From Corallincola platygyrae (GTDB lineage: Bacteria > Pseudomonadota > Gammaproteobacteria > Enterobacterales > Neiellaceae), in the NCBI RefSeq assembly GCF_039544265.1, contig NZ_BAABLI010000006.1, positions 1-64,000 on the forward strand: a stretch of 64,000 nucleotides of DNA. The letters run 5' to 3'. Each line of letters opens with the position of its first letter. Position 1 is the first letter of the stretch. The notes beneath the pieces were generated by a model. The model was not told where the DNA came from. It made no database searches and saw nothing but the letters and a program-made list of their open reading frames with translations. Shown here in pieces: positions 52,357 to 60,156 of this stretch. Position numbers and translations under genes: made by a program.

Positions 52357-54409
52357 CTTCAGTTTCCTCGGGTTCGTGTTTTAGCAATGGCTCTGCATAT
52401 TGCGACCACCAGCCAAAAGCGTCAGTTTGTTGCCACGGGTAGAGTGCTTGAAGTCGATCTAGTTCCTCTAAAATCTCGAAAACGTCACGAGGGCGCTGTT
52501 CAGGTTGCTTGCTGATACATCGCATGACTAAAGAGGCCAATCGCGCTTCGATAGGGGCGGACACAGCATCAGAAATAGGTACAGGCGACTCCTTCAACGC
52601 TGATAGCGCGATCTGTAGTGCATTTGTGCCTGTGAACAGGTCTTTGCCACTGAGCATGTTGTACGCTACTGCACCTAGGGCATAGATATCTGTTCGGGCG
52701 TCACACAGACTCGGATTCTGTAGTCGCTCCGGTGCAATGTAAGCAGGCGTTCCAGCAATGGATTGGGTTTGCGTCAGTTGGGTAGATTCAGGATCTGAGA
52801 TATCTTTGACCAAGCCAAAATCAAGTACTTTGACATGATCGTAAATACCACCCTGGTTACACAACATGATATTGGGCGGCTTGATATCTCGATGAATCAG
52901 GCCGCGGCTATGTGCTTCCGCCAGGGACCCGCACACTTGTCGCAGAATATGGATGACTCTGGCCTGAGGCATGGGGCCAAATTGCTCAATGTAGTCGCCG
53001 AGGTTAAACCCGCGAATAAACTCCATGGCATAGTAAAAAGTCCCATCAGGGCTCAGACCATAGTCATACACCTGGATTGTGTTAGGGTGACTGAGCAGTG
53101 CCGTTTGCTGTACTTCCAGTTCGAAGCGGTCGATGATCTCTTCTGTCAGCATGCTTTTCTTCAGCACTTTCAATGCCGTTGGACGCCGGAGCAATGCATG
53201 TTTGGCGCGATAAACTGTACCTATGCCTCCTTCACCTATCTTTTCTTTCAGTCGATATTGCCCCAGTTGCTCAAATGCGTTGACCTGGTCATCTAGTCGT
53301 CGCATTCGTACCTGATAAATCACCATGGCGACACCGCTGAACGCCAGCAGGGCAAACATTAGTATTTCGGTGTAGAGCAGGGGAGAGATAAGGTCCAGCA
53401 TTTCTGAACGGTTAACTTCGACAGCAAAGCCTATTTGTAGCTCAGGAACCCAGAACCATACGCCCATAACTTCTTCGTTACGATAACTGCGATAACCGTC
53501 AAAATTGCTGCCACTGCCCAAGGTCAGGGCGCGCTGAATAGGAAGTACTGGTAACCCTTCTTTGCTGGAGGGATCTGTAAGGCGCACATTAAGTACCGTA
53601 CTCTTTCGCTCAGAATCAATGAGAAGACCCGCGCGCTTAACATCGTTCAAGAGTGGGCTTTCAGAAATCATCATCCCTTCTGCATTGAAGTAATACATCT
53701 CAATGCGCTCATCACTTCGATACAGTTCAGTAATAAGGTTAAATTCGAGCGATGCGTTCAATAGTTCAACCAGATAGAAATCCTGGGGTAGTGCATCCAC
53801 TTCAATACGCGTGGCGATCAGCATGACGGGGGGAAGTTTGGTATCTGGCACCAGTCGGTCGGCAAACATCACGCTACTCAACCTGACATTTCGCTCGACA
53901 ACGCTCTCAATCAGTCGAATATTTGCTCTGGATAGCATTGAACCCAGGGCATGCTGTTTAGTCGAGGCAATGATCTCTCCAGCCTGATTCAAGATCATAA
54001 AGCCCATCGAGTCTGAAGAGGATAGGCCTTGTTCGACTTCGAGGCTAAGCTCGTCCTGGATCTTGCGCATCTGTTCTGACGAGGCCGACTGATAACGCTT
54101 GAGCAGGGTATGAACCTGATGTCGGGTCGCCACACTATCAGCCAGGCCCATTTCAGTTTTTGCCCAAAACTGGACTGCAGCGACTTGGGAATCTAATTGT
54201 TGCTGGATTTTTGCCGCGAAAAGGTCTTCGGCGGCTTCAATAATGTGAAACCTCAGGAATACGCCCAGTGCAATCAGTATCAGGCTGGTGATGGCGACGT
54301 GCCGATACACAGCCATGCGCCGGGGACGGCGATAGTGAGTGTTATCTATCTTCGCGTAGGTGCGAACGAGTCTTTGTTGTAGTTGTTTTGGAAGTGGTGA
54401 TTTCGCCAA
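52349..54409 (-). CDS. receptor-like serine/threonine protein kinase
   Basis: 686 residues in a reversed order to PknB: N-terminal cytoplasmic tail, TM1 (about 38-57), a large periplasmic domain (about 58-340, Cache/PDC-like by position and size), TM2 (about 346-366), then a cytoplasmic kinase domain (385-650). The kinase is complete: IGEGGIGTVY, Lys414 in TALKVLKK, HRDIKPPN with Asp508, DFGLV with Asp530 and APERL. Start is TTG 54409 with AGGG about eight bases upstream; no in-frame ATG is nearer. First gene of the operon, so it may sense an external cue and control the enzymes that follow. Confidence 0.87.
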   Translation of the reverse strand: MAKSPLPKQLQQRLVRTYAKIDNTHYRRPRRMAVYRHVAITSLILIALGVFLRFHIIEAAEDLFAAKIQQQLDSQVAAVQFWAKTEMGLADSVATRHQVHTLLKRYQSASSEQMRKIQDELSLEVEQGLSSSDSMGFMILNQAGEIIASTKQHALGSMLSRANIRLIESVVERNVRLSSVMFADRLVPDTKLPPVMLIATRIEVDALPQDFYLVELLNASLEFNLITELYRSDERIEMYYFNAEGMMISESPLLNDVKRAGLLIDSERKSTVLNVRLTDPSSKEGLPVLPIQRALTLGSGSNFDGYRSYRNEEVMGVWFWVPELQIGFAVEVNRSEMLDLISPLLYTEILMFALLAFSGVAMVIYQVRMRRLDDQVNAFEQLGQYRLKEKIGEGGIGTVYRAKHALLRRPTALKVLKKSMLTEEIIDRFELEVQQTALLSHPNTIQVYDYGLSPDGTFYYAMEFIRGFNLGDYIEQFGPMPQARVIHILRQVCGSLAEAHSRGLIHRDIKPPNIMLCNQGGIYDHVKVLDFGLVKDISDPESTQLTQTQSIAGTPAYIAPERLQNPSLCDARTDIYALGAVAYNMLSGKDLFTGTNALQIALSALKESPVPISDAVSAPIEARLASLVMRCISKQPEQRPRDVFEILEELDRLQALYPWQQTDAFGWWSQYAEPLLKHEPEETEDA

Positions 54410-54458
54410 GCCATTTTCCCTATTAAAAATAGAAAGTTAGCTAACAAAATCAGAGTGT

Positions 54459-54493
54459 AGCCGAAAGTCTGAACGAATGTGTGACTTTCGGCT
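54459..54493 (-). terminator. hairpin between fur and the kinase gene
   Basis: AGCCGAAAGTC (54459-54469) and GACTTTCGGCT (54483-54493): 11 perfect pairs, 13-base loop. It is 15 bases past the fur stop but lacks a strong T-run. Confidence 0.5.
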
Positions 54494-54508
54494 TGATATG
54501 GATAGGTA

Positions 54509-54940
54509 TTACTTATCTTTGTTACAGCAGTCTTCTTTGGTGCAATGACCGTAGAGGTAGAGGCTGTGAGCTGCCAGGTCGATGTTGTTCGCTTTGGCGA
54601 TTTCACTCTGACGCTTCTCAATGGTGTCATCAACAAATTCAACCACAGCACCGCAGTCTAAACATACCAAGTGATCGTGGTGATGGCTTGTGGCGAGTTC
54701 GAAAACCGATTTGCCGCCTTCGAAATGGTGACGGGTAACAATACCGGCATCATCAAATTGGTTAAGCACCCGGTAGACGGTAGCCAGACCGATCTCTTCA
54801 CCGTGGTCGATGAGTTTTTTGTAGAGATCTTCTGCACTGACGTGCTGGTTGCCTGGTTGCTGTAGTAACTCAAGAATTTTTACGCGTGGCAAAGTGACTT
54901 TCAGGCCAGCTTTCTTGAGCGCTTGATTTTCATCCGTCAT
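54509..54940 (-). CDS. fur: ferric uptake regulator
   Basis: 143 residues from ATG 54940 (MTDENQALKKAGLKVTLPRVK); longer in-frame extensions lack Fur features. Iron-responsive repressor. DNA-binding helix RVKILELLQQP..LYKKLI..TVYRVLNQFDDAGIV, metal-sensing HHHDHLVCLDCG near residue 88 and C-terminal CTKEDCC. Family length 148 in E. coli. In E. coli fur lies next to fldA; here a convergent DUF4442 gene lies between them. Confident. Confidence 0.97.
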   Translation of the reverse strand: MTDENQALKKAGLKVTLPRVKILELLQQPGNQHVSAEDLYKKLIDHGEEIGLATVYRVLNQFDDAGIVTRHHFEGGKSVFELATSHHHDHLVCLDCGAVVEFVDDTIEKRQSEIAKANNIDLAAHSLYLYGHCTKEDCCNKDK

Positions 54941-55105
54941 CCGATTTCCCGTTTTACTTTGCGCTTTTATGGGGCTTTTTGTTTGTCCAATTATAGGGTT
55001 ATCGGCACCAAAATAAACCACAAATCGGAATACTTGAGTAGTTAACCTTGAATTGTGACCCAAGCTTGTACTAATGTTTGGTGGTCAGACCAGTAGAGGG
55101 TGAAT

Positions 55106-55597
55106 ATGCGCGCAGTTTTTGAGCGACCACGACTATTAAGGCGAATCTTAAATTTGTGGCCGCCGTTTTTGTTTACCGGGATCCGGATAGAGCATCTCAG
55201 TGAGGATTATTTGAAGTGTCGTGTTGGATTGCGATTAAGGCCTTGGAATCGTAACGCCAATGGTACTCACTTTGGCGGCAGTTTATTCGCCATGTCCGAT
55301 CCTATTTATCCCTTGATGCTGATGGGTGTATTGGGCCACCGATACCTTATTTGCGACCGAGCCGCGGATATCAACTTCCTTAAACCGGGGAAGGGGCGGG
55401 TTTACGCGGAGTTTGAACTGACGAACCAACGCATAGATGAAATCCGCAATGCCACTGCAGGTGGAGAGAAGTATCTGCCAGAATTTATTATCAACGTGGT
55501 GGATGAAGAGGGCGATATCGTTGCTACTCTCAGGCGTACCGTATATGTCCGCCATAAGCCATGGGCGCGCAAAGACCCATTAAAAAAGGCCGCATAA
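55106..55597 (+). CDS. DUF4442 hotdog-fold thioesterase-like protein
   Basis: 163 residues from ATG 55106 (AGAGG six bases upstream; GTG 55100 rejected). The NRNANGTHFGGSLFAMSDP segment (about 48-66) is the conserved part of the DUF4442/PaaI-like hotdog group, and hydrophobic strands follow. It may act on acyl-CoA or acyl-ACP; the substrate is unknown. The last codons and the stop TAA lie inside the terminator hairpin, so coding and terminator overlap. Divergent from fur, convergent with fldA. Confidence 0.78.
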   Translation: MRAVFERPRLLRRILNLWPPFLFTGIRIEHLSEDYLKCRVGLRLRPWNRNANGTHFGGSLFAMSDPIYPLMLMGVLGHRYLICDRAADINFLKPGKGRVYAEFELTNQRIDEIRNATAGGEKYLPEFIINVVDEEGDIVATLRRTVYVRHKPWARKDPLKKAA

Positions 55598-55607
55598 GCG
55601 GCCTTTT
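55584..55607. terminator. bidirectional terminator overlapping the DUF4442 stop
   Basis: AAAAGGCCGC, loop ATAA, GCGGCCTTTT; the stop codon TAA 55595-55597 is part of the loop. Serves DUF4442 and fldA. Confidence 0.82.
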
Positions 55608-55625
55608 AACTATTAACTCGTACTT

Positions 55626-56150
55626 TTAAGCAAAGCTGTCCAGGGACATCTCTTCGCGAATCTGGTTGCACCAGGCTTCCACACGCTCTTTGGTCAGCTC
55701 CGGTTGGCGATCTTCATCGATACCCAAGCCAACAAAATGGTTTTCATCAGCCAGTGCTTTAGAAGCTTCGAAGTCGTAACCCTCTGTGCTCCAAAGGCCT
55801 ACCAGAGTTGCACCTTTAGCTTCGACTATGTCGCGGATGGTGCCCATAGCATCAAGAAAATACTCTGCATAATCTTCCTGATCGCCACAGCCAAAGATGC
55901 CAACGATTTTGTCGCTGAAGTCGATTTGCTCAAGATCAGGGAAGAAGTCATCCCAGTCACACTGGCTTTCACCGTAGTACCAGGTTGGGATGCCGAGCAG
56001 CAGGAAGTTATATTTGTCGATATCCTCAGGGGTCGCTTTTGCGATGTCATAAAGATCAGAGATCTTCTTGCCCAAGTTTTTTTGGATCATCTCTGCAACG
56101 GCTTCGGTGTTGCCTGTATCACTTCCAAAAAAGATACCTACAATCGACAT
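55626..56150 (-). CDS. fldA: flavodoxin I
   Basis: FMN-binding electron carrier, 174 residues (E. coli 176). The phosphate loop GSDTGNTEAVAEM is at residues 9-21, the isoalloxazine-stacking IPTWYYGESQCDWDDF loop is near 54-70, and FGCGDQEDYAEYF is near 86. Ribosome site AGGAAA present. Sits downstream of ybfE as in E. coli. Confident. Confidence 0.96.
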   Translation of the reverse strand: MSIVGIFFGSDTGNTEAVAEMIQKNLGKKISDLYDIAKATPEDIDKYNFLLLGIPTWYYGESQCDWDDFFPDLEQIDFSDKIVGIFGCGDQEDYAEYFLDAMGTIRDIVEAKGATLVGLWSTEGYDFEASKALADENHFVGLGIDEDRQPELTKERVEAWCNQIREEMSLDSFA

Positions 56151-56213
56151 GAATGTTTCCTGTTCACTAGATAAATGGATGACTCACAGCAGACTATTTT
56201 GACGCAAAGTCCC

Positions 56214-56486
56214 TTAGTCTGACAATGCTGCTTCTAATATAGAAGCAATTAACGCGCTGCGGTTGACTGAATGCTCTGCGCATTTTTCATCAAGTTGGTC
56301 GAGCAATGACTGATGCAGCTTTACTTCAACCCGCTTCAAACCATTCGCTTTATCGCGTTTTAACTGATTCCGCTTATTAACCTTTAATTGAACTTCTCTC
56401 GGCAGTGGGTTGGTTTTGGGTCTACCCGGTCGCTTCTGATGTTCAAAAAGGTCAATCGTCGTGCGGTCTGTATGTTCTTTTGCCAT
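56214..56486 (-). CDS. ybfE: YbfE-like small ribbon-helix-helix protein
   Basis: 90 residues. A basic N-terminal half (KRPGRPKTNPLPREVQLK) is followed by a C-terminal MetJ/Arc-type segment VEVKLHQSLLDQLDEKCAEHSVNRSALIASILEAAL. It matches YbfE, called LexA-regulated in E. coli, and occupies the same position between ybfF and fldA. I see no LexA box in the upstream 300 bases. Function unknown; DNA binding is inferred from fold. Confidence 0.86.
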   Translation of the reverse strand: MAKEHTDRTTIDLFEHQKRPGRPKTNPLPREVQLKVNKRNQLKRDKANGLKRVEVKLHQSLLDQLDEKCAEHSVNRSALIASILEAALSD

Positions 56487-56488
56487 GG

Positions 56489-56713
56489 TTAGCTACCAAT
56501 ACCGCCACTTTCCATGAAAAACTGAATAACACCTTTGGCTATAAAGCCTGCGCAACCGAAGAAAAGCACCAACCAGACAATAACTCGCCCAAACTTCGGC
56601 ACATCTCCTCGCTTCAACACGTCATTGATAGCAAGACCAATCAGCAGAAATATAGCGGCAAAAAACAGATTCAGGCCTATCGCTTCAATCTGTTCGAAAT
56701 TTTCTGCCAGCAT
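56489..56713 (-). CDS. DUF2788 small membrane protein
   Basis: 74 residues, two predicted membrane helices (about 13-30 and 44-63) and the linker RGDVPKFGR between. This is the DUF2788 pattern, often co-located with ybfE and ybfF in marine gammaproteobacteria. Two bases separate it from ybfE. No function known. Confidence 0.82.
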   Translation of the reverse strand: MLAENFEQIEAIGLNLFFAAIFLLIGLAINDVLKRGDVPKFGRVIVWLVLFFGCAGFIAKGVIQFFMESGGIGS

Positions 56714-56778
56714 ATTTATCTCCGGGTGGTTGCGCGGCGCGCACTATACCACAGCCGATAAGGCTGCTTCACCCCTAA

Positions 56779-57543
56779 TTAGCTGGTTAAAAATTGACTC
56801 ACCATACGGTTAAAAATGCCCGGCTTTTCGGCATGTAACCAATGGCCAGTCCCTTGAATAACCTTCGCCTTGGCATTGGGGAAGCGTAAGGCGATAGCCT
56901 CTCGGTGCTCTGTGAGAATGTATTCTGATTCGCTGCCCTTTATAAAGAGTGTGGGCGAATTGAACGGGACCGCAGCGCTGGTGGGTTTAAGAATATCCTC
57001 ATAGCTATTGAGAATGCCTTGATAGTTAAACTGCCACTGGAAACCTATCTCTGTCTTGGTCAGGTTTTTTAGCAAAAACTGCCTGACGCCGAGATCCGTA
57101 AGGTGTCTGGCAAGAATTTCATCGGCTTGTTTTCGCGTTGCGACGGGTAAGGCTTCGTTTAACTCTGCAAGCCCTTTAAGCACCAGCACATGGTGGCTTT
57201 GGTATTGTACTGGCGCGATATCAGCCACAACCAGCTTATCTATCAGCTCTGGGCGTTGCATGGCGACTTCCATTGACACCTTGCCGCCCATGGAGTGACC
57301 GACAAAATGCGCTCGCTCAATGTTTAAGGCGTCAAGAGTCTCTATGATGTCGCCCGCCATATCGGTGTAGTCAGTATGTGCGATGTGAGCTGAACGACCA
57401 TGGTTGATCAGGTCGACGCTCAACACGTCGAATTGCGGCTCCAGATGTCGCGCCAGCGTACCCAGGTTATCCATATTGCCAAACAAACCGTGAATCAGAA
57501 CCACGGTGGGGCCATGACCTCTGCGCTGAAAATGTAATTGCAT
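56779..57543 (-). CDS. ybfF: YbfF-like alpha/beta-hydrolase (esterase)
   Basis: 254 residues from ATG 57543 (GGAG seven bases upstream; GTG 57555 rejected). LIHGLFGNMDNL supplies the oxyanion turn, Ser in FVGHSMGGKVSM near residue 87, acid Asp/Glu in FIKGSESEYI and His in QGTGHWLHAEKP. Matches E. coli YbfF, an esterase active on acyl-CoA in vitro. Part of the ybfF - DUF2788 - ybfE - fldA operon. Confidence 0.91.
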   Translation of the reverse strand: MQLHFQRRGHGPTVVLIHGLFGNMDNLGTLARHLEPQFDVLSVDLINHGRSAHIAHTDYTDMAGDIIETLDALNIERAHFVGHSMGGKVSMEVAMQRPELIDKLVVADIAPVQYQSHHVLVLKGLAELNEALPVATRKQADEILARHLTDLGVRQFLLKNLTKTEIGFQWQFNYQGILNSYEDILKPTSAAVPFNSPTLFIKGSESEYILTEHREAIALRFPNAKAKVIQGTGHWLHAEKPGIFNRMVSQFLTS

Positions 57544-57703
57544 ACCAGACTCCACAATAACGATAGGCGCAGAGTTTGCCTTGTGAACCGGGCGTGGGCA
57601 AGGCTTGGGCCAACTACTTAATTAGCGAAGTAGGAATTTAAACCTCGCCATGTATAATTAGGCCCATTTTGTGCCAGCGCATAGTGAAGCGGTGACAGAC
57701 AAA

Positions 57704-58243
57704 ATGAAGACAATTGAAGTAGATGAAGACCTTTATCAGTTTATAGCCAGCAAGACGGAGCGGATTGGCGAGAGTGCCTCTGATATCCTCCGTCGATTGA
57801 TTGGCTTTGAACAACAGAACAATAATGAAGCGCAGACTGAAATAGTTGAGTCTGAGCCTACGCCTCCCATTCCTGAAACTAACTCTGAATTCGAATTCGA
57901 CAGCCAGGCAGTTGCCAAGCAAAAAGGCGCTGTGGGCCGTTTCGTCTATATTCTTTCATTACTCCATCAATACTCGCCGGATAAGTTTGCTGCGGTATTG
58001 AACATTAAAGGTCGCAACCGAGTGTATTTTGCTACCAGCAAAGCGACTCTGTTAGCGGCAGGAAGCAGCACGGCACCGAGGCAAATACCCGATTCTCCTT
58101 ACTGGGTGATTACCAATACCAATACAGGCAAGAAGCGAGAAATGCTTAAGCGTGCGATGGCGGTATTGGAGCTTGATGAAAGTTTGGTAGACCAGATGTT
58201 ACAAACCTTGCCTTCGTCATCCGGCAAGAAAGTAAAGAAATAG
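57704..58243 (+). CDS. seqA: SeqA replication-initiation sequestration protein
   Basis: Binds hemimethylated GATC sites and holds oriC back from re-initiation; implies Dam methylation. 179 residues from ATG 57704 (E. coli 181); longer start at 57671 rejected. The N-terminal dimer ribbon-helix-helix MKTIEVDEDLYQFIASKTERIGESASDILRRL is canonical, followed by a linker and C-terminal FVYILSLLHQYSPDKF...GRNRVYFATSK domain. Divergent from ybfF and followed by pgm after 46 bp, as in E. coli. Confident. Confidence 0.96.
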   Translation: MKTIEVDEDLYQFIASKTERIGESASDILRRLIGFEQQNNNEAQTEIVESEPTPPIPETNSEFEFDSQAVAKQKGAVGRFVYILSLLHQYSPDKFAAVLNIKGRNRVYFATSKATLLAAGSSTAPRQIPDSPYWVITNTNTGKKREMLKRAMAVLELDESLVDQMLQTLPSSSGKKVKK

Positions 58244-58289
58244 ATTTCTCATTTAATCATCGTAGATAAAAGTAGGGTAGGTAATACCT

Positions 58290-59942
58290 ATGGCGTTACA
58301 TCCACAAGCTGGCAAACCTGCTGGCGCAGAGCAGATGTGCAACATCCCAAGATTAATGGCTGCCTATTATCAATATCAGCCTGATCCGTCAGAGCCTTCT
58401 CAGCAAGTGAGCTTCGGTACCTCTGGTCACCGTGGTTCTTCTTTGAAGAAGTCATTCAATGAAGCACATATCCTGGCGATCGCCCAGGCGCTGGTTGAGT
58501 ACCGTGCAGAGCAGGGCACAACGGGCCCCATGTTCGTAGGCTTCGATACCCATGCATTGTCTGAAGCTGCATTTGGTTCTGCTTTGCAGGTACTGATTGC
58601 TAATGGCATCGAAGTGCGTTTTCAAGAAGGTCTGGGCTACACGCCAACACCTGTGATTTCTCACGCCATCCTCAGCTACAACAAAGAACGTACTGAAGGC
58701 TTGGCTGACGGTGTTGTGATCACACCGAGTCATAACCCACCTGAAGATGGTGGGTTCAAATACAATCCGCCTAATGGTGGCCCGGCTGATGGCACGGCGA
58801 CTGCGATTGTGCAGTCTCGAGCAAACCAAATCCTAGCGGCTAACCTCGAAGGCGTTAAATTGGTGACCACAGAGCAGGCAATGGCGTCTGACCTGGCCGT
58901 CGCTTATGACTACATCACGCCTTATGTTGATGACCTGGGTAATGTCATCGATATGGAAGCGATCAAGAAAGCGGGCATCAAGTTGGGTGTAGACCCTATG
59001 GGTGGTTCCGGCATCGCATTCTGGCCAGCAATTAAGGCCAAGTACGGTATCGATATTGAAGTTGTGAATGAACGCGTTGACCCTGCATTCTCATTCATGA
59101 CCCTCGACAAAGATGGCAAGATCCGTATGGACTGTTCAAGTCCTTATGCGATGGCCAGCCTGATCGACCTCAAAGACCGCTTTGACGTTGCCGTCAGTAA
59201 TGACCCGGACAATGACCGTCACGGCATTGTGACCAAAAGCGTCGGCCTGATGAACCCTAACCATTACTTAGCTGTGGCTATTGAATACCTGTTCACCCAC
59301 CGCAAAGGTTGGGGTGACGACATGGCTATCGGTAAAACCCTGGTATCCAGCTCTATGATCGACCGCGTGGCGGAAAGCCTCGGCCGCAAAATGAGCGAAG
59401 TGCCTGTCGGCTTTAAATGGTTTGTAGATGGCCTGTTCGACGGTAGCTTCGGCTTTGGTGGCGAAGAAAGCGCTGGTGCGTCTTTCCAGCGTTTCGACGG
59501 CTCTGTTTGGAGTACCGATAAGGATGGCATCATCCTGGCGCTGCTGGCAGCTGAGATCACTGCTGTGACAGGTAAAGATCCTGGTGAGTTATATCAGGTT
59601 CTGGAGTCTAAGTTCGGTAGCCCTGTTTATGAGCGCCTTGATGCGCCAGCAAACCACGAACAGAAAAAAGTACTTTCGAACCTCACCCCAGATATGGTTG
59701 AAGCTGACACACTGGCAGGTGAGCCAATTGTTGCTAAGCTGACTCATGCTCAGGGTAACGGTGCAGCGATCGGCGGCCTGAAAGTCGTCACTGAAAATGG
59801 CTGGTTTGCAGCGCGCCCATCTGGCACAGAAGAGATCTACAAGATCTACACTGAGAGCTTTATCGGCGCTGAACACATTAAGCAGATCCAGGAAGAAGCA
59901 AAAGAGATTGTTGCGGCAGCTTTCGCGAAAGCTGGCTGCTAA
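58290..59942 (+). CDS. pgm: phosphoglucomutase (alpha-D-glucose phosphate specific)
   Basis: Interconverts glucose 1- and 6-phosphate, linking GlgP products to glycolysis. 550 residues (E. coli 546). Catalytic phosphoserine region VVITPSHNPPEDGG near residue 145, metal loop DPDNDRHG near 305, sugar-binding GGEESAGASF near 390 and phosphate-binding ARPSGTEE near 510. Reaches glgP after 214 bp. Confident. Confidence 0.97.
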   Translation: MALHPQAGKPAGAEQMCNIPRLMAAYYQYQPDPSEPSQQVSFGTSGHRGSSLKKSFNEAHILAIAQALVEYRAEQGTTGPMFVGFDTHALSEAAFGSALQVLIANGIEVRFQEGLGYTPTPVISHAILSYNKERTEGLADGVVITPSHNPPEDGGFKYNPPNGGPADGTATAIVQSRANQILAANLEGVKLVTTEQAMASDLAVAYDYITPYVDDLGNVIDMEAIKKAGIKLGVDPMGGSGIAFWPAIKAKYGIDIEVVNERVDPAFSFMTLDKDGKIRMDCSSPYAMASLIDLKDRFDVAVSNDPDNDRHGIVTKSVGLMNPNHYLAVAIEYLFTHRKGWGDDMAIGKTLVSSSMIDRVAESLGRKMSEVPVGFKWFVDGLFDGSFGFGGEESAGASFQRFDGSVWSTDKDGIILALLAAEITAVTGKDPGELYQVLESKFGSPVYERLDAPANHEQKKVLSNLTPDMVEADTLAGEPIVAKLTHAQGNGAAIGGLKVVTENGWFAARPSGTEEIYKIYTESFIGAEHIKQIQEEAKEIVAAAFAKAGC

Positions 59943-60156
59943 TGGTTGCTTTTTGTACAGATTTCACTGTTTTATTGAAAAATGTTGAAAACCCATTACA
60001 GTAAAGCCGCGAAAAATCAGACTTGGATCAAATAACCAAGGCGAGTCACCCGATAGGATTTGGCTCGCTTGAAATTTTACAACAGACTGTTTGCTCGATT
60101 TTTAATCGGTAGACAAAAGTATGTCCCGTCACAACTAAACGAAGGACAGTAACAAC

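Noticed and set aside
54941..55063. 41-codon extension of Fur
   Set aside because: The residues do not resemble Fur; ATG 54940 gives the normal N-terminus.
59943..60156. HexR site upstream of glgP
   Set aside because: The best TTACA-based 15-mer matches only about 8 of 15 positions, no better than chance in AT-rich sequence.
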